From Nissolia schottii (Eukaryota > Streptophyta > Magnoliopsida > Fabales > Fabaceae): a DNA stretch of 64,000 nt. The notes beneath the pieces are model-generated. The model did no database searches. It saw only the letters and a list, made by a program, of their open reading frames with translations, and was not told the DNA's origin. How positions within the stretch are numbered: the first letter of the stretch is position 1; each line of letters opens with the position of its first letter. This document shows, piece by piece, positions 47,565-58,359 of this stretch. Location: NCBI GenBank assembly GCA_003254905.1, contig QANU01099983.1:550377-614376 (forward strand), in the 5' to 3' direction. The translations under genes were made by a program, and so were the position numbers.

Positions 47565-48160
47565 NGACACGTACAAAACTAAGGTAAGTGGATATCGCCT
47601 TCATGGCATAGACTCTTCATGTTCTGTGAACCAAATTAATTGGAAGAAAGAGGTGGATTTAAAAACGGGGGAAAGAAATTTTGTACTTATGAGAAAGAAA
47701 AATAAAATTATATAGAGGGGAGAAACTTGAAAGGCCCACCGTTTTGTTTCCAAAATGCAGTGTTTTTGTGAAGAGCAAATCAAGGAAGGGATATTCTTTT
47801 AAGTTTGATGGGGACTTAACCATTGGTTTGGCACATGAAGGCCATGTTACTCTTGCCCCAAAAGAATCACTTGCTAAGGGGTCCTCTTTGAGATCATTCC
47901 AACCCCCTTAAAACTCCTTCCTTCACTATAATATACTCTCTCCCCTTCTTATAACTTCATTCCAAATTTGTTGTAACCTATCAATGGAACCTCACATTGT
48001 ATTTTGTTAGCGTTCCTTAAAATTTGTAAATTATGTTCAAGTACCTTTGCCATTCCTTCCACCTCTACTCCTTCGTAAGGCCGCGTTTGTTTGCACTTTT
48101 AGAATATGAAAAGTGCTTATTTTTATATTAAATAAACGTTTTTATATTGTGTTATTTGCT

Positions 48161-48264
48161 TGTGCTTTTTAAAAGAAGTAGAATTAAAAAATAATCAATT
48201 TTTTTTCTTGTTTGTGCTTTTTAAAAGAAGTAGAATTAAAAAATAATCAATTTTTTTTTCTTTT
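48161..48264 (+). repeat. 52-bp tandem duplication
   Basis: TGTGCTTTTTAAAAGAAGTA and the next 25 bases occur at 48161 and again at 48213, nearly identical. Confidence 0.85.
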
Positions 48265-49998
48265 TTGTTTTTTGAGTAGATCCCTGCATAATTTTAATAA
48301 AATCAAAAGTAATAAAAATGAGAGAAAATGACGCTAAAAGAAACACTCCCACTTCTACTAAAAACGCAAATTGACACACTTTATATGGATCAAATGGAAT
48401 CAGTTGTGTCTAATCATAAATTATGTCTATAGACAAGTCATAACACACTTAAATATAGACAACAACCTACGAGATTATTACAAAATTTTAATTGGAATCA
48501 ACTGCATACCAATTTTTAATAAAACACAACATCAACAGAGTTGATAGCGTAAAATTTCACCATTTTAAAAAATTTTAAGCACCTTAGTTTTTTTTTTCCT
48601 TCAATTTTCCTTTTCCATTCTAAGAGATTTTATTTTTTGTACAACAATAGTGGCTGTAGTAAGTGAGAATGACCGGATGGATGGTTGGATAAGTGACGAG
48701 CGGTGGAAAATGATGTCATTGGTTTTGATTGCATTCCAAAAAAAAATGCTATATTCGTGACAATATCTTTTTAACTTCAAATTAAATACAAAAATATTAT
48801 AATACTCTCTGAAAATTTTACAATATTCCATGTGAGAATTGTATCTAAAAAAGATGAATTTACATGTAATACAATAGACGACTCCATTAACAAATGAACA
48901 AAAAACAAACAGGTCCTTTATCATATAATATTAAGAGTATGATTATGCAATGAGTTTTGTTTTAATACAAACTATTAATGAAAAGATATGCAAGTTATAT
49001 ATGAATTCTATTATAAGACTCTGGTTTGTTCCCATTATTATCTTGAGTCTCATCCCATCGCTATCCAATCAACAGAAACCTTGGGCCAAACTCTTAAGCA
49101 TTTTATAACAATAAATAATTTATACTAATATGTATAATAGATTGAAATGCCACACGTATACTTTGTACTTACCTACTATCTGCTTGGTATTTTTTTGGTC
49201 TCCTTATTGTACCTACTCAAAGGGACATTAACATAGTACCCTAGAATTGCAAAACCTACCAAAAATAAAAGCTGGTGGAAGTTGGATACATCATTAATGG
49301 CAAAGCCCTCAAAGTCCACTTCTATCCCTAGTTCCCACCCAAACTCTAGTTATCCCTACAACTATAGAATACTTCAATACACAGCAGAGAAACTTTACTA
49401 TTTTGAGAATACACAAAGTATTAACTACCTCAACGACTAATTTTATTATTCATTGAGTTCTATGAATATTTTGTATCCCTTTTGTACACTCTTTAAGAAT
49501 GTACTTCAAGAGACATTTATACATTTAAAACATTACAAAAATTAATTGGCTAAATTAAAAGTCAAGAGACCAAAATATCAAGTGCTTATCTTTTGAGGAA
49601 AAAAACTTTATATATGAAAAAATAATGGGAATTTTTTTTTTAAAAAAAGAAGCAAAAGATATTTAGGCTACTATCTCTCACATTTTCATACTACTTTAAC
49701 TTGTCAACATGATACATCTAACTTTTAAGCTATACTGAATGTATATTATAATAGTAGCAAAAAAAAGGACACTCATTTGAACTTTTATCATTAAATCATA
49801 CACATTTAGCCGCTTGTTTATTTGCAGGGGCAAAACTAATTTAGACAATTACAAGTTTACAACAACTTAGACAAAAATGAAATCAATCATTACACACAGC
49901 CGAAGGAAAAAACCAGCATCAGAGGAACATGTTACTCAACTCATTCCTCTGCTATCTCACTGATTAGAAAACAAGCCTTTGAGATCCTAATTGTACAT

Positions 49999-52728
49999 CT
50001 ATTGGTCTGAAGAAGATTTAAATTGCTGCTGATGCTGCCCGTCTATCAAACTAATCTGTCGCCTGAGTTTGGCAATATGAGCTTGAACCTACGCCATTGG
50101 AAGGGCGAAACAACGGTCAGTTGGTTAAGATTATTGGGTCATTCAAAGTCTTCATGGAAAGAAAATGCACAACTTATGCATTTGACATTTATGCCCCACA
50201 TAGAAAATTATTAGGAAGTAGCGAACCCACAATACATTGATGATAATTGATGCCAGAGTTAAAGCCTTTAATGATAATTGAGCAGGAAAGATAATCCAGA
50301 ACTTATGCATTTGATATTCATGCCCCACATGGAAAATTATTAGGAAAGTAGAGAGCCCACAGTATGTTGATGATAATTGATGCCAGAATTAAATCCTTTA
50401 ATGATAATTGAGCAGGAGTGATGCAGCATGCTAGCAATTAATTAGAACCATAATAATGTTATCTGATGGCTTCCTCGTTGTTTAGAAGTTGAATTGAGCC
50501 TTGACAACTGTGTCTCTGAGTATATGTTTCAAAGTGCAGAGAAAATTGAAGAAAAAAAACTCCAATAGTCCGATTATATTTTGTTTTTGATAAAACAAGT
50601 ACTTATATTGAATTAATAGAACTTCATGCTATCACATCACATTACTCTTAAAAAAAGACTAACAGGTACATTTACTATATTTCTAGGATGGTAATATAAA
50701 CAGCTAAACAGACGTACAGGTATGATACACAGTTTGCTATTTGGAAGTATGCACAGCTGCTGTCAATGGCTCATTAAGATTCATAAAATGTACTAAGGCA
50801 TCAACAATGACTTTGATTTCCACAAACATTATATATTATAGATATGACACAACATATTAATGCATATATACTATACCTGCTGACGAGCTGCTGCAAGCTG
50901 TAAAAGCTCATCTGCTTCTGAGAAATTTGTGAACCACTGGCTTAAGGAATGATCTTTGGTATCACCTTTCCTTCTTTTACTCGCATCCTCAACAGGTACT
51001 GCATTTATATAACAAAATTTATTGTTATTCAACTCAAGCATGGAACAAAAGAAAGCAACAGATAACAGCGGTAACAACTAAGTAACATACTTGGCGGAGG
51101 CAAGGTATGCCCAGAAGGCAATCTAGGGAAATTCACGGCTGGATGACTTTGCACACGAGCTAAGAAAGCCTCCGAAGGATCAGGAAAAACTATCTCATCA
51201 TAAGATTCAACAACAACAGGCTTCTTTGTGGACATGGAGCTGTTTTCATCCTCTGGATACAACTTCAAGTGATGATATCTGTGTATGTAGTACACTTCAA
51301 TAAAATATAAGATTCAGAAATTACTGTGACATTCACAAAAATGCAGTCTGCATTTTGCATGACTAATGACATCGAAAACCAGTTACATGGCCATCTAGTA
51401 CATCAACCTAATATAACCAAGAACTAGATCCATATAGCTGCATCAACTCTAACCTAACTTAGCATAATAGATATTAACTGTAAGGTCATCCAACCTTATC
51501 TTTATAAATAAAATGAAGTACTTGAGGCAAATTGTTGCGTCTATCTAACCAAACAGGGCGTTGAGCTGCACTGCTGCAATACTCACTAAGCATAAGCACA
51601 TTGTTGATGATATGTCAGGTGTTGATAGATACTTAAAAGTTAGTTGAAGTTTTGTCTACACTTAATTTTTCAGCATACTTGGAACTTCTTCACCATGAAT
51701 CAAGAAAAGTACCAACAAATGGCTCGAGACACTTATCTTTTCCCCCACACCAGCAACCGAATCAAAAGCAGAACACAACAACTCACAAGTTCAAAGGCTT
51801 GTCACAAACATCACTGTGGAAATGAAGCGTGATGACGACTTCAAATTCACCCCATCCTGCCTCCGACAACTCAAAAGGCGGTGACTCCACAACCCGTGTG
51901 GGATTATTGAAACTAGAATGCAACTGAAAAACAACACGCTTCACTATTGCCCCAAGGTCCTCATTGGTTGCTCCACGAACATACACAGTCCATTTATGCG
52001 ACTGATACCTTGTACAAATCAAATATGGTCACTTTTTCTTTTGTTGTAAAAAATAACAAAAAACATTTAGTGCATGCTTGATTTTTAAGGGAACACCCCG
52101 AATTGATTATGACAAACCGCGGAAGTGAAAATTTCTCACTCCTAGAGCTCCAAAATCAATTTTGCAACTCCCACCCAAAAACCAAACATGCTTATCAAAC
52201 CATCAATCAATGGTATATTGGTAATGTTGAATACTTACTCGCTAGCCTTTTTTCCAAGCCAGAATGCTATGTTCCCATAAACTATTGGAACGCTTATTTC
52301 TACATCTTTGAGCTTCTTACCCAAGTTCTGCACAAAACCCATAAATGGTTACACTTACACAATCAACAAAACAGTATACTTCAGTAAACTAGAGGAACTT
52401 GTTTTCATGCTGTATGTCATTCTAAAAATCACACTTTTAGCATTCTGTAAAGTTATTTTGAACACACTAACCTTAATCAAGCTGCGAACTTTACACACAC
52501 CTTAAATAGTGGGGTTGGGGGAAAGGCTTGATTTTGGCGATTTTGGGAAAACGGGTGTTTTTATTTATTTATTTCTGTTATCCGAATTTGAATTGAAAGA
52601 AAGGTTACCTTCTTATCAGTGTCTTCGGATTTGCCCATTTTGGTTCGCTGAGCTTTGGGGGTAGGACCACTGCTAGTTTCAGGCTGATGATCTTGACCCT
52701 GCTTTTTCGAAGATGAGCTGTTGGTCAT
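49999..52728 (-). CDS. YAF9A: YEATS-domain protein, YAF9A/TAF14B (GAS41) type, six exons
   Basis: Exons on the minus strand: 52728-52609, 52327-52239, 52008-51787, 51278-51091, 50998-50877 and 50088-49999, all with GT-AG introns. They join in frame to 276 residues. Order: a polar N-tail ([20 protein letters not shown]), the YEATS domain at about 48-185 ([15 protein letters not shown] 53-67, HKWTVYVRG 74-82, the WGEF motif at 122-125 that forms part of the acyl-lysine pocket, [13 protein letters not shown] 171-183), and a C-terminal helix ([20 protein letters not shown] 232-251) for complex assembly. Plant YAF9A/TAF14B is a subunit of the SWR1 and NuA4 chromatin complexes, involved in H2A.Z deposition, H4 acetylation and FLC control. 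The start matches the family's MTNSSS; an in-frame Met 15 codons upstream is less likely. The leader carries a telo-box-like TTAGGGTT (plus strand, about 52799). All motifs are intact. Confidence 0.95.
50171..50427 (+). repeat. 129-bp tandem duplication in the last YEATS-gene intron
   Basis: Two copies starting AACTTATGCATTTGA at 50171 and 50300 and ending TGATAATTGAGCAGGA, with about a dozen differences. They lie between exons 5 and 6. Confidence 0.85.
52072..52191. mobile_element. Small MITE inside YEATS-gene intron 2
   Basis: The ends GCATGCTTGATTTTTAAGG and, as reverse complement of the right end, GCATGTTTGGTTTTTGGG form inverted repeats. An internal AATCAATTTTG is shared with 41662-41758. 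Confidence 0.5.
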
Positions 52729-53279
52729 ATCAATTTTCACCACTTCCCTCTCAGAAAAATCAAAAGCTCTCAAATCTGCGCAAAATCGTTTTTTAGCGTT
52801 TAGGGTTCGTAGTTCGTGCCCTTACGACGTCGTTTCCTCTCAACATTCTGTTTTCGTTTTTTGGGTCGAAAGCAGTTATTTTAGGCTTTCGTTTTCCTTT
52901 TTTTTTTTGGGTCAGAAGATGATGACCACCTTAATCAGCCCAATTCCAAAGTTCCATATTTGCTTGCATAAATAAATTAAAAAAATTATAGAACAGTGAC
53001 CAAACAAATATTTATCGCCAGCTTCAAGTTGGTTAAGTTAATAATGAGCCTTGGTCCTTTTGGTCTAGAGTTGAAACATTAGAATAACAAAAATCTCAGT
53101 TGAAAGGTTTTGAATTTTTTTCTCCTTTGACACTGTTTGCCAAGGAAATTATTAAATTGCCCTCGTTCTCAAACATATTACCAATATACCACGGTTTGGG
53201 CTGACCGGGCAGCCGCGGACCGCGTGGCAGGATTCGCCAACGAGGCTGGCGAATTCGCGTTGAATAATTCAGTACAACC
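52729..53279. other. Upstream region of the YEATS gene and a GC-rich repeat
   Basis: 52729-52860 is probable 5' UTR and promoter, with ACGACGTCGT at about 52823. 53185-53270 is GC-rich, with a hairpin-forming GATTCGCC...GGCGAATTCGC that resembles a dispersed repeat; no gene is supported there. Confidence 0.4.
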
Positions 53280-53390
53280 AAAAAACTCTTTATCGTGCGC
53301 GCATGGGGGAATTCATCGATTTGAGCTTCGAAGGACCCAAACGGCATGGCCTCATGCGCGCGAGCCCAACTCCCTTTTCAACTCTTTTTA
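53280..53390 (-). ncRNA. Putative Pol III small RNA gene, copy 1
   Basis: I do not recognise this RNA. On the minus strand a plant snRNA-type promoter (listed separately) is followed by about 110 bases ending in a run of six T (53280-53285), a Pol III terminator. The predicted RNA contains TTGGGCTCGCGCGCATGAGG and, about 60 bases on, CCCCCATGCGCGCACG. The GCGCGCATGAGG and CCCCATGCGCGC segments can pair over 12 positions with one mismatch, closing a loop with GCCGTTTGGG and TTCGAAGCTCAAATCG. The same RNA is encoded at 54315-54436 in the opposite direction. It does not match U1-U6, U3, 7SL, MRP or telomerase RNA as I know them. The start is estimated from the TATA distance. Confidence 0.5.
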
Positions 53391-53412
53391 CCAATATAAC
53401 AACTATTAAAGA

Positions 53413-53455
53413 TATATAAACACTTAAAAGGTTTGTGAGCTAACCAATGTGGGAA
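53413..53455 (-). promoter_or_regulatory. USE + TATA, Pol III snRNA-type promoter, copy 1
   Basis: On the minus strand TTCCCACATTG (53455-53445; plant USE consensus RTCCCACATCG) is followed after 24 bases by the TATA box TTTATATA (53420-53413). In plants a 23-26 bp spacing between USE and TATA selects Pol III, while about 33-34 bp selects Pol II. Confidence 0.6.
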
Positions 53456-53459
53456 TAAA

Positions 53460-54245
53460 GCTTATTTAAGAAACAAGTGCATAGACGGACAAAACATGTA
53501 TAGATAAACATGAACTAAGCTAAACAACTAAAAACTTAATTTAATTCAGATTATTTGAAAGATTAATTAGAAGCATGTCACATAATCATAATTATAAAAT
53601 AAAATTGGAATATAAACTCTGCCCTGTGGCCATCGTCATTGTTCAATAAAGGTACTTTGCCAAGGTAAACTATAGTCATAAAATGTGTAGTCATTTAATT
53701 ATTCAGTAACTTATATTTGTTTTTGTTAAAATAACTTTTATGTAACACGTATTTTTTTACTCTAACTTATGTCATGTTGATTTTACAATGAATAAAACTA
53801 AAAATAAAATAATGGTCAAAATGACCTTTGACACATACAATTTTCTTTCACGTGTCGTTCGAGTAAATAACGTCGAGCCATACATCTTTTTTCCTTCAAT
53901 ATTTGTAAAGAAACAATAATTAAGAAAATGAATATTCATTTTGTAGAAGAACTACAGGAGAGATGACTAGCTCTTGAAATCTACAATATAATTTTAAATG
54001 TTTATAATATACGTACGCAAATAAGGCAGGGAAGAGAAATATGAAGATTGAACTCAACTGCAAGGCTAACTTCTTTTTAATTCTAAAAAAGACTTTTTAC
54101 TAAGTAATTGGAAAGGGGAAANGTAGAATTTGGTTGTATAAATACTAATCTATAATGTATTTGGGAGAAGTAAAACAAAACTTATGTATTTCAAAAGCTA
54201 ATGTATTTGGGAGAAGTAGAACAAGGCTTATGTATTTCAAAAAGC
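53460..54245. other. AT-rich spacer between the two small RNA genes
   Basis: No gene is seen. A 46-bp tandem duplication (TAATGTATTTGGGAGAAGTA at 54153 and 54199) lies just upstream of the right-hand promoter. A single ambiguous base is at 54122. Confidence 0.5.
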
Positions 54246-54249
54246 TCTA

Positions 54250-54292
54250 GTCCCACATTGTTTAGCTCACAAACCTTTTAAGTGTTTATATA
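54250..54292 (+). promoter_or_regulatory. USE + TATA, Pol III snRNA-type promoter, copy 2
   Basis: GTCCCACATTG (54250-54260) fits the plant USE at ten of eleven positions. The TATA box TTTATATA (54285-54292) follows after 24 bases, the same spacing as in copy 1. Confidence 0.65.
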
Positions 54293-54314
54293 CCTTTAAT
54301 AGTTGTTGCATTGG

Positions 54315-54436
54315 TAAAAAGAGTTGAGAAGAGAGTTGGGCTCGCGCGCATGAGGCCATGCCGTTTGGGCCTTCGAAGCTCAAATCGATGGATTTTCCCC
54401 CCTCGCGCGCACGATAAAGAGTGTTATAGCCTTTTT
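54315..54436 (+). ncRNA. Putative Pol III small RNA gene, copy 2
   Basis: About 120 bases, from an estimated start 23 bases after the TATA box to TTTTT at 54432-54436. It shares with copy 1 the block GTTGGGCTCGCGCGCATGAG and its continuation GCCATGCCGTTTGGG, the TTCGAAGCTCAAATCGATG segment, and CGCGCGCACGATAAAGAG near the end. The GCGCGC-AT-GAGG and CCTCGCGCGC segments can pair with a two-base bulge. Substitutions between the copies lie mainly at loop or bulge positions. Homology continues through the promoter, so the whole gene was duplicated in inverted orientation. A transposon arm is the main alternative; the paired promoter and T-run at each copy argue for an RNA gene. Confidence 0.5.
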
Positions 54437-54439
54437 GCA

Positions 54440-55086
54440 AAAAAAAATTTCGTCATGAGAGTAAAGTTTGTGCATTATTAATGGTGTATGTATGAGTGTA
54501 TAAAATTGGGTATACATATAACATTTTTATTACACAAAACCCAACAATGTATCCTCCATAAATTATAAAATTTAAAGTGTTTTTTGATCTTTTACATTTT
54601 TTTATGCCAAACGAGGCAAACCGCCCAAAAAAACAAAGAGACTACGCATCCATTGTCTTGGGAAAAATAGCTCCCCTTAAAATCATCTAAAAAGACAGAG
54701 CTAAAAAAAGGAAGGCAGAAACTCAAAAGAAGAATTAGAAGTGTGGTATCTAGGTAGAAATCTATCCGAATAATACAATTGAATCTGGATATATTAATTC
54801 AGCAGTGAAACAAGATTGAAGTTCATATGGAAAGAAGAAAAAGATTCCAATTTATGTTTAGTGTTATTTTTCAGCCAAATGTTACATTCAGCACAAAAAA
54901 GAAGAAGAAAAAAGGGAAACAAAAATCAAATGTTAACATTTGATATGGTCAACGATATCCCCCATCACTCTACATAAAAACCTTTCTACACGAGTCAAAC
55001 AGTTTTCGTCAACCTCATGTTGAAAGGCAAAAAACCAGAACTAGCTCTTCAGTTCTGATGATTTAATTTTGGCCATTGATCACAAT
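54440..55086. other. Intergenic and 3' flank of the first clustered SAUR
   Basis: AT-rich; nothing recognised. Confidence 0.5.
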
Positions 55087-55386
55087 CTAGTGCAGGCAAG
55101 AGGTGTGATTAATGAAAACATCTTCCGAGCATGGAATTGTGAGGCCGCCCATCGGATGGCTAAATCCGAATTCTTTCTCCGCAATGCTTAGCAGTTCTTG
55201 AAATGAAGGTTGGTTGAGGAATGATACTGGTATGATGAATCGCTTCTTTTCGCCTTCACCTACGTACACTGCAAAGTAGCCTTTAGGAACTTCCGGTGAC
55301 GATGCTGCGGCTGCTTGGTTTGTGAACAGATTCGATCTGCGAAGAATGTGCTTAGCACTCAAGACACTAGGCAACCGAATAGCCAT
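55087..55386 (-). CDS. SAUR family protein, cluster member 1
   Basis: 99 residues, intronless. The N-terminus [20 protein letters not shown] has the basic, Leu-rich start of the SAUR group with an 'AKHILRR' motif. The core runs [20 protein letters not shown] (32-51), [20 protein letters not shown] (53-72), then [18 protein letters not shown]. It ends INHTSCLH. An in-frame Met ten codons upstream (55416) exists, but homologous SAURs begin MAIRLP, so 55386 is preferred. A TATA-like TTATTTATAG is near 55482. It differs from the later members in its longer N-terminus and is not part of a divergent pair. Confidence 0.93.
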   Translation of the reverse strand: MAIRLPSVLSAKHILRRSNLFTNQAAAASSPEVPKGYFAVYVGEGEKKRFIIPVSFLNQPSFQELLSIAEKEFGFSHPMGGLTIPCSEDVFINHTSCLH

Positions 55387-57032
55387 CACAATATTGTTGC
55401 TTAGAACTTTAGTCACTTAGAAGAAGAAGATGTTTTTTGTTCACAACTTAGTTGGATGAAGGAATGCTTAGATATGTTGTGTTATTTATAGATGAAAGGA
55501 AAGGCCTTTGGGAGAATCAGTTTTGTAGAGGAAATTTGGTAGGGATTAGTGATAACGCGAGAAATTCTTGTGCGGCTATGGAACGCCATGTTAGAAATGT
55601 TTTTAACCATTCAAAGGATGATATTTTTAGCCTCTAATTTAAGATGATCTATTGCTTAAAGCTGAAATGTCAATCTGTGTGTGGTCAAGAGCATATTCAA
55701 CGTGACGTTTCAAGATCACACAAGAATTTCTCTTATAGCAAAAGCTTATTGATGCCCTTGCGAGTTGTGACTATGATTGCTTACTTGTTCTGAATATTGA
55801 CAAATTATGAGAACAGCCTATAGGTGGCCCCCACAAGATACTTTGACAGATGTATAATGCATAGTTTCTGGTCAATTTCAGAGACTTGTTGGGGTCATTC
55901 ATAGAATTCAAGATTCAGTGTCAACAGCTATTTCTTGATTAGAAGATGGATAGGCTATCAAGATCAGATTAAAGTTCCATTTGAATAATGTTTCTTTTTG
56001 TAAAATGCTAATTTAGTTGGTTAGTTAGACCAACCAAAATTTCCAGCCAAAACTCTATTGATTATTAGCTGTCCAACATATGAAATGATTTTTCCAAATC
56101 TAATCTTAATTCATTTCCAAAAATTCATTGGAAGATAAACCAATTATCATGTGTCAACCTTAAGAGAGTATTTAGTAGGTGGAAGTCAATTATAACTTTT
56201 TTATTTTTTTATTTTTAAAAGCTATTATGCATGACTGACAAGCCATAATTTTTATCTACTGATTAACTGAGCTCAAGAAGGACATCTATTGCAAGTTTCA
56301 TACTCTGAATAATTCAAAACGATTATTTCTACAAAACCAACCAAGTTAAAAGACTCCACCATGATAATATTGTATGTGCCAATTAGGTGCTGATTTGTGC
56401 ATAATTTTATGGTTTCAATTTTCAAGTGGGTACCATGTTATGCTAAAAAGTTGGGGGCATCAATGCAGCCACACACAATTTCTTCTTCTTTAATTACAAG
56501 ACATCCTAGGCAGTTTCATGTGATCATGTAACAACTGTGATGGTGCTGCCTGATATTAGGAAAATGGAAAAATCAATGTTCCTAAGAATTATTAACTGAA
56601 GATAACTATTTTGTTGCAAGCAGAAACTAAATGAACCTACTATTATAGAAGAATCCAACACTGAGTGGCTTAAGCTTTTTTATTTTTTATTTTTTGATCA
56701 GGATAAATGTGCTCTGTGTTCTATGCTAGGGTCATGTTTGGTCAATATTTCCAAAAGAATTACTGCTCTTTATCCCTTTTAAAAGCTTACAGCCTGATAT
56801 ATAGTAACTTAAATTTCATGATGATACTTCTGCATATATTAGAATGCATTGAAATTGGACCAAAGTCAAAGTGTTTAACAATATCTTGTCATAACTTTCC
56901 CATTTAGATACATTTTACCAATTCTAAATGAATGATACAAGGAAGAAACCAAAAAATGAAAATCTTTACAACAAAAGAAAGTTCCTTCTGTACATTTGCC
57001 TCATCTAATCTATCTCTCTCCATTAGCTCTTT
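55387..57032. other. Promoter of cluster member 1, then intergenic
   Basis: 55387-55700 is leader and promoter. The frame at 55452-55637 on the plus strand is antisense to it and has no domain. 56700-56960 shares words (AAAAGCTTACAGCCTGATATAT, CAATATCTTGTCATAACTTT) with the 3' flanks at 59270-59390 and 62670-62790, showing that the duplicated SAUR unit starts near here. Confidence 0.5.
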
Positions 57033-57311
57033 TTACAACCCTTTCAAGCGAGAGGTGAGCTTTAGGAACTCGTTCTCATTGCATGGAATTGTGAGACCAC
57101 CCGCCGGATGATCATATCCAAATTCTTCTTCTGCTTGACTTAGTAATTCTTGAAACGAAGGTTCGTTCAAGTATGATATTGGAATCACAAACCGCCTCAT
57201 TTTATCTCCAACGTAGACTGCAAGATAGCCTTTTGGGACATCAACCCCCTTGGAAGCTGCTTGGGTTGCAGAAAATGATGCCCTTCTAATACCTGGAACG
57301 CGGAAACCCAT
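57033..57311 (-). CDS. SAUR family protein, cluster member 2 (X10A-like)
   Basis: 92 residues, intronless, of the size and type of the soybean auxin-induced protein X10[21 protein letters not shown] is followed by [20 protein letters not shown] (22-41), [20 protein letters not shown] (44-63), [15 protein letters not shown] (68-82) and LTSRLKGL. It differs from members 4 and 6 mainly near the end ([12 protein letters not shown]). A TATATATA box lies at 57426-57433, about 115 bases upstream on the minus strand, and TGTCTC (AuxRE) occurs on the minus strand at 57517-57512. It pairs head-to-head with the plus-strand gene at 58111. Confidence 0.95.
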   Translation of the reverse strand: MGFRVPGIRRASFSATQAASKGVDVPKGYLAVYVGDKMRRFVIPISYLNEPSFQELLSQAEEEFGYDHPAGGLTIPCNENEFLKLTSRLKGL

Positions 57312-58110
57312 TGTTTTTGGTTGCTATGTATTGATCTCAAAGGATTTGAACAAGAAAGAAATAATTGAATTCTGATACTTAAGGATGCAAATGATTTGTG
57401 TTGCTTGAGAACTAAAGATATAGTGTATATATAGTTGCTAAGTCCCTCTGCAGAAACCAATTCACCAATGGATGACTTCTAGCAGAGCTATGATGGGCTC
57501 TACATGGACATGAGACACAAGGGATCACATGGTATTGCCTTTTAGGTCTCTTTCAAGGATTACAAGTTAAAGGGGAGAACATACCCTACCTTCTTAGATA
57601 ATGGCCAACATACCACTTGAAAAATTAAAGATATCTGCATAGGTGAAACCTCATGTTAATTCATGCATTGATTGCTGTATAGTTTCAATGGTAGACATGC
57701 TTTAGACAACTACATGTTTCTTTAGATTGACAATGTTGCTCATATACATCAACCCAGCTGGATCTTAAGATAAGCATTAGGTGTTGATATCTATAGATTT
57801 CTCGTGGTTCAAGTTTCAAGTGGGTACCATCTTGTTTCATTAATCAAAACTAGGCCATTCAGTCACACATCATTCCTTCATCTTTATTAGAAGTCATGAT
57901 AGACAGCATCATGTGACACTTAACTGCCATGTCTATCACTAGACCCCACTTGGATAGTTCTTCTTCAATCATCTCTACACTGAACCTCTATCATTGTGTA
58001 TATAGAGAGATAGTCATGGTTGAAGTCACAAACAAGTAAAACTCCTTTGTATTTTCTAATCACCAAGTTCTTTAAACACAAATCTGTTCAGATCATTCTT
58101 TTGCTCTAAA
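57312..58110. promoter_or_regulatory. Bidirectional promoter region between SAUR members 2 and 3
   Basis: 800 bases between two divergent start codons. It has a TATATATA box for the minus gene at 57426-57433, TGTCTC on the minus strand at 57512-57517, and TGTGTATATAGAG for the plus gene near 57996. The CATGTCTATCACTAGACCCC stretch near 57930 looks like a degenerate form of the NDE motif kept intact in the other units. Confidence 0.5.
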
Positions 58111-58359
58111 ATGGGTTTCCGCTTGCCTGGTCTTCAAAGGCGCTCTGACGTTCCAAAAGGCTATCTTGCAGTTTATGTAGGAGAGACTCAGAAGAAGCGG
58201 TTTGTGATTCCTAGATCATACTTGAGTCAACCTTCAGTCCAAGACTTGCTGGGTAAAGTTGAACGAGAATTTGGATTTGATCATCCGATGGGTGGCCTCA
58301 CAATCCCTTGTAGAGAAGATGTATTCCTAGATATCCCTTCTCGCTTGCGTAGGTCATGA
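58111..58359 (+). CDS. SAUR family protein, cluster member 3 (X15-like)
   Basis: 82 residues, intronless, the same length as soybean SAUR 15A/X15. [20 protein letters not shown] leads into [20 protein letters not shown], then [20 protein letters not shown] and [17 protein letters not shown]. The linker between MGFRLPG and DVPKGY is shorter than in the 92-93 residue members. Arg35 in VIPRSYLSQ replaces the usual Ile/Val, and GKVEREFGF replaces SQAEEEFGY, so this is the most diverged member of the pairs. The only in-frame ATG consistent with the family start is at 58111. Confidence 0.95.
   Translation: MGFRLPGLQRRSDVPKGYLAVYVGETQKKRFVIPRSYLSQPSVQDLLGKVEREFGFDHPMGGLTIPCREDVFLDIPSRLRRS

Larger units (their letters stand above)
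45642..49998. other. Gene-poor AT-rich stretch
   Basis: No supported gene. It holds a possible SINE-like fragment (47205-47400), a TA/TG microsatellite (47528-47564) with a single N at 47565, and a 52-bp tandem duplication (48161-48264). The last 150 bases are probably 3' UTR of the YEATS gene. Confidence 0.4.

Noticed and set aside
53096-53409. Frames over the GC-rich stretch near 53.2 kb
   Set aside because: They overlap the small-RNA copy and a hairpin repeat; no domain, and the mirrored copy at 54.3 kb does not keep the frame.
54315-54436. Telomerase RNA, U6, U3, 7SL or MRP RNA
   Set aside because: The promoter type fits, but no CTAAACCCT-like template, no U6 or U3 conserved blocks, and too short for 7SL, MRP or telomerase RNA.
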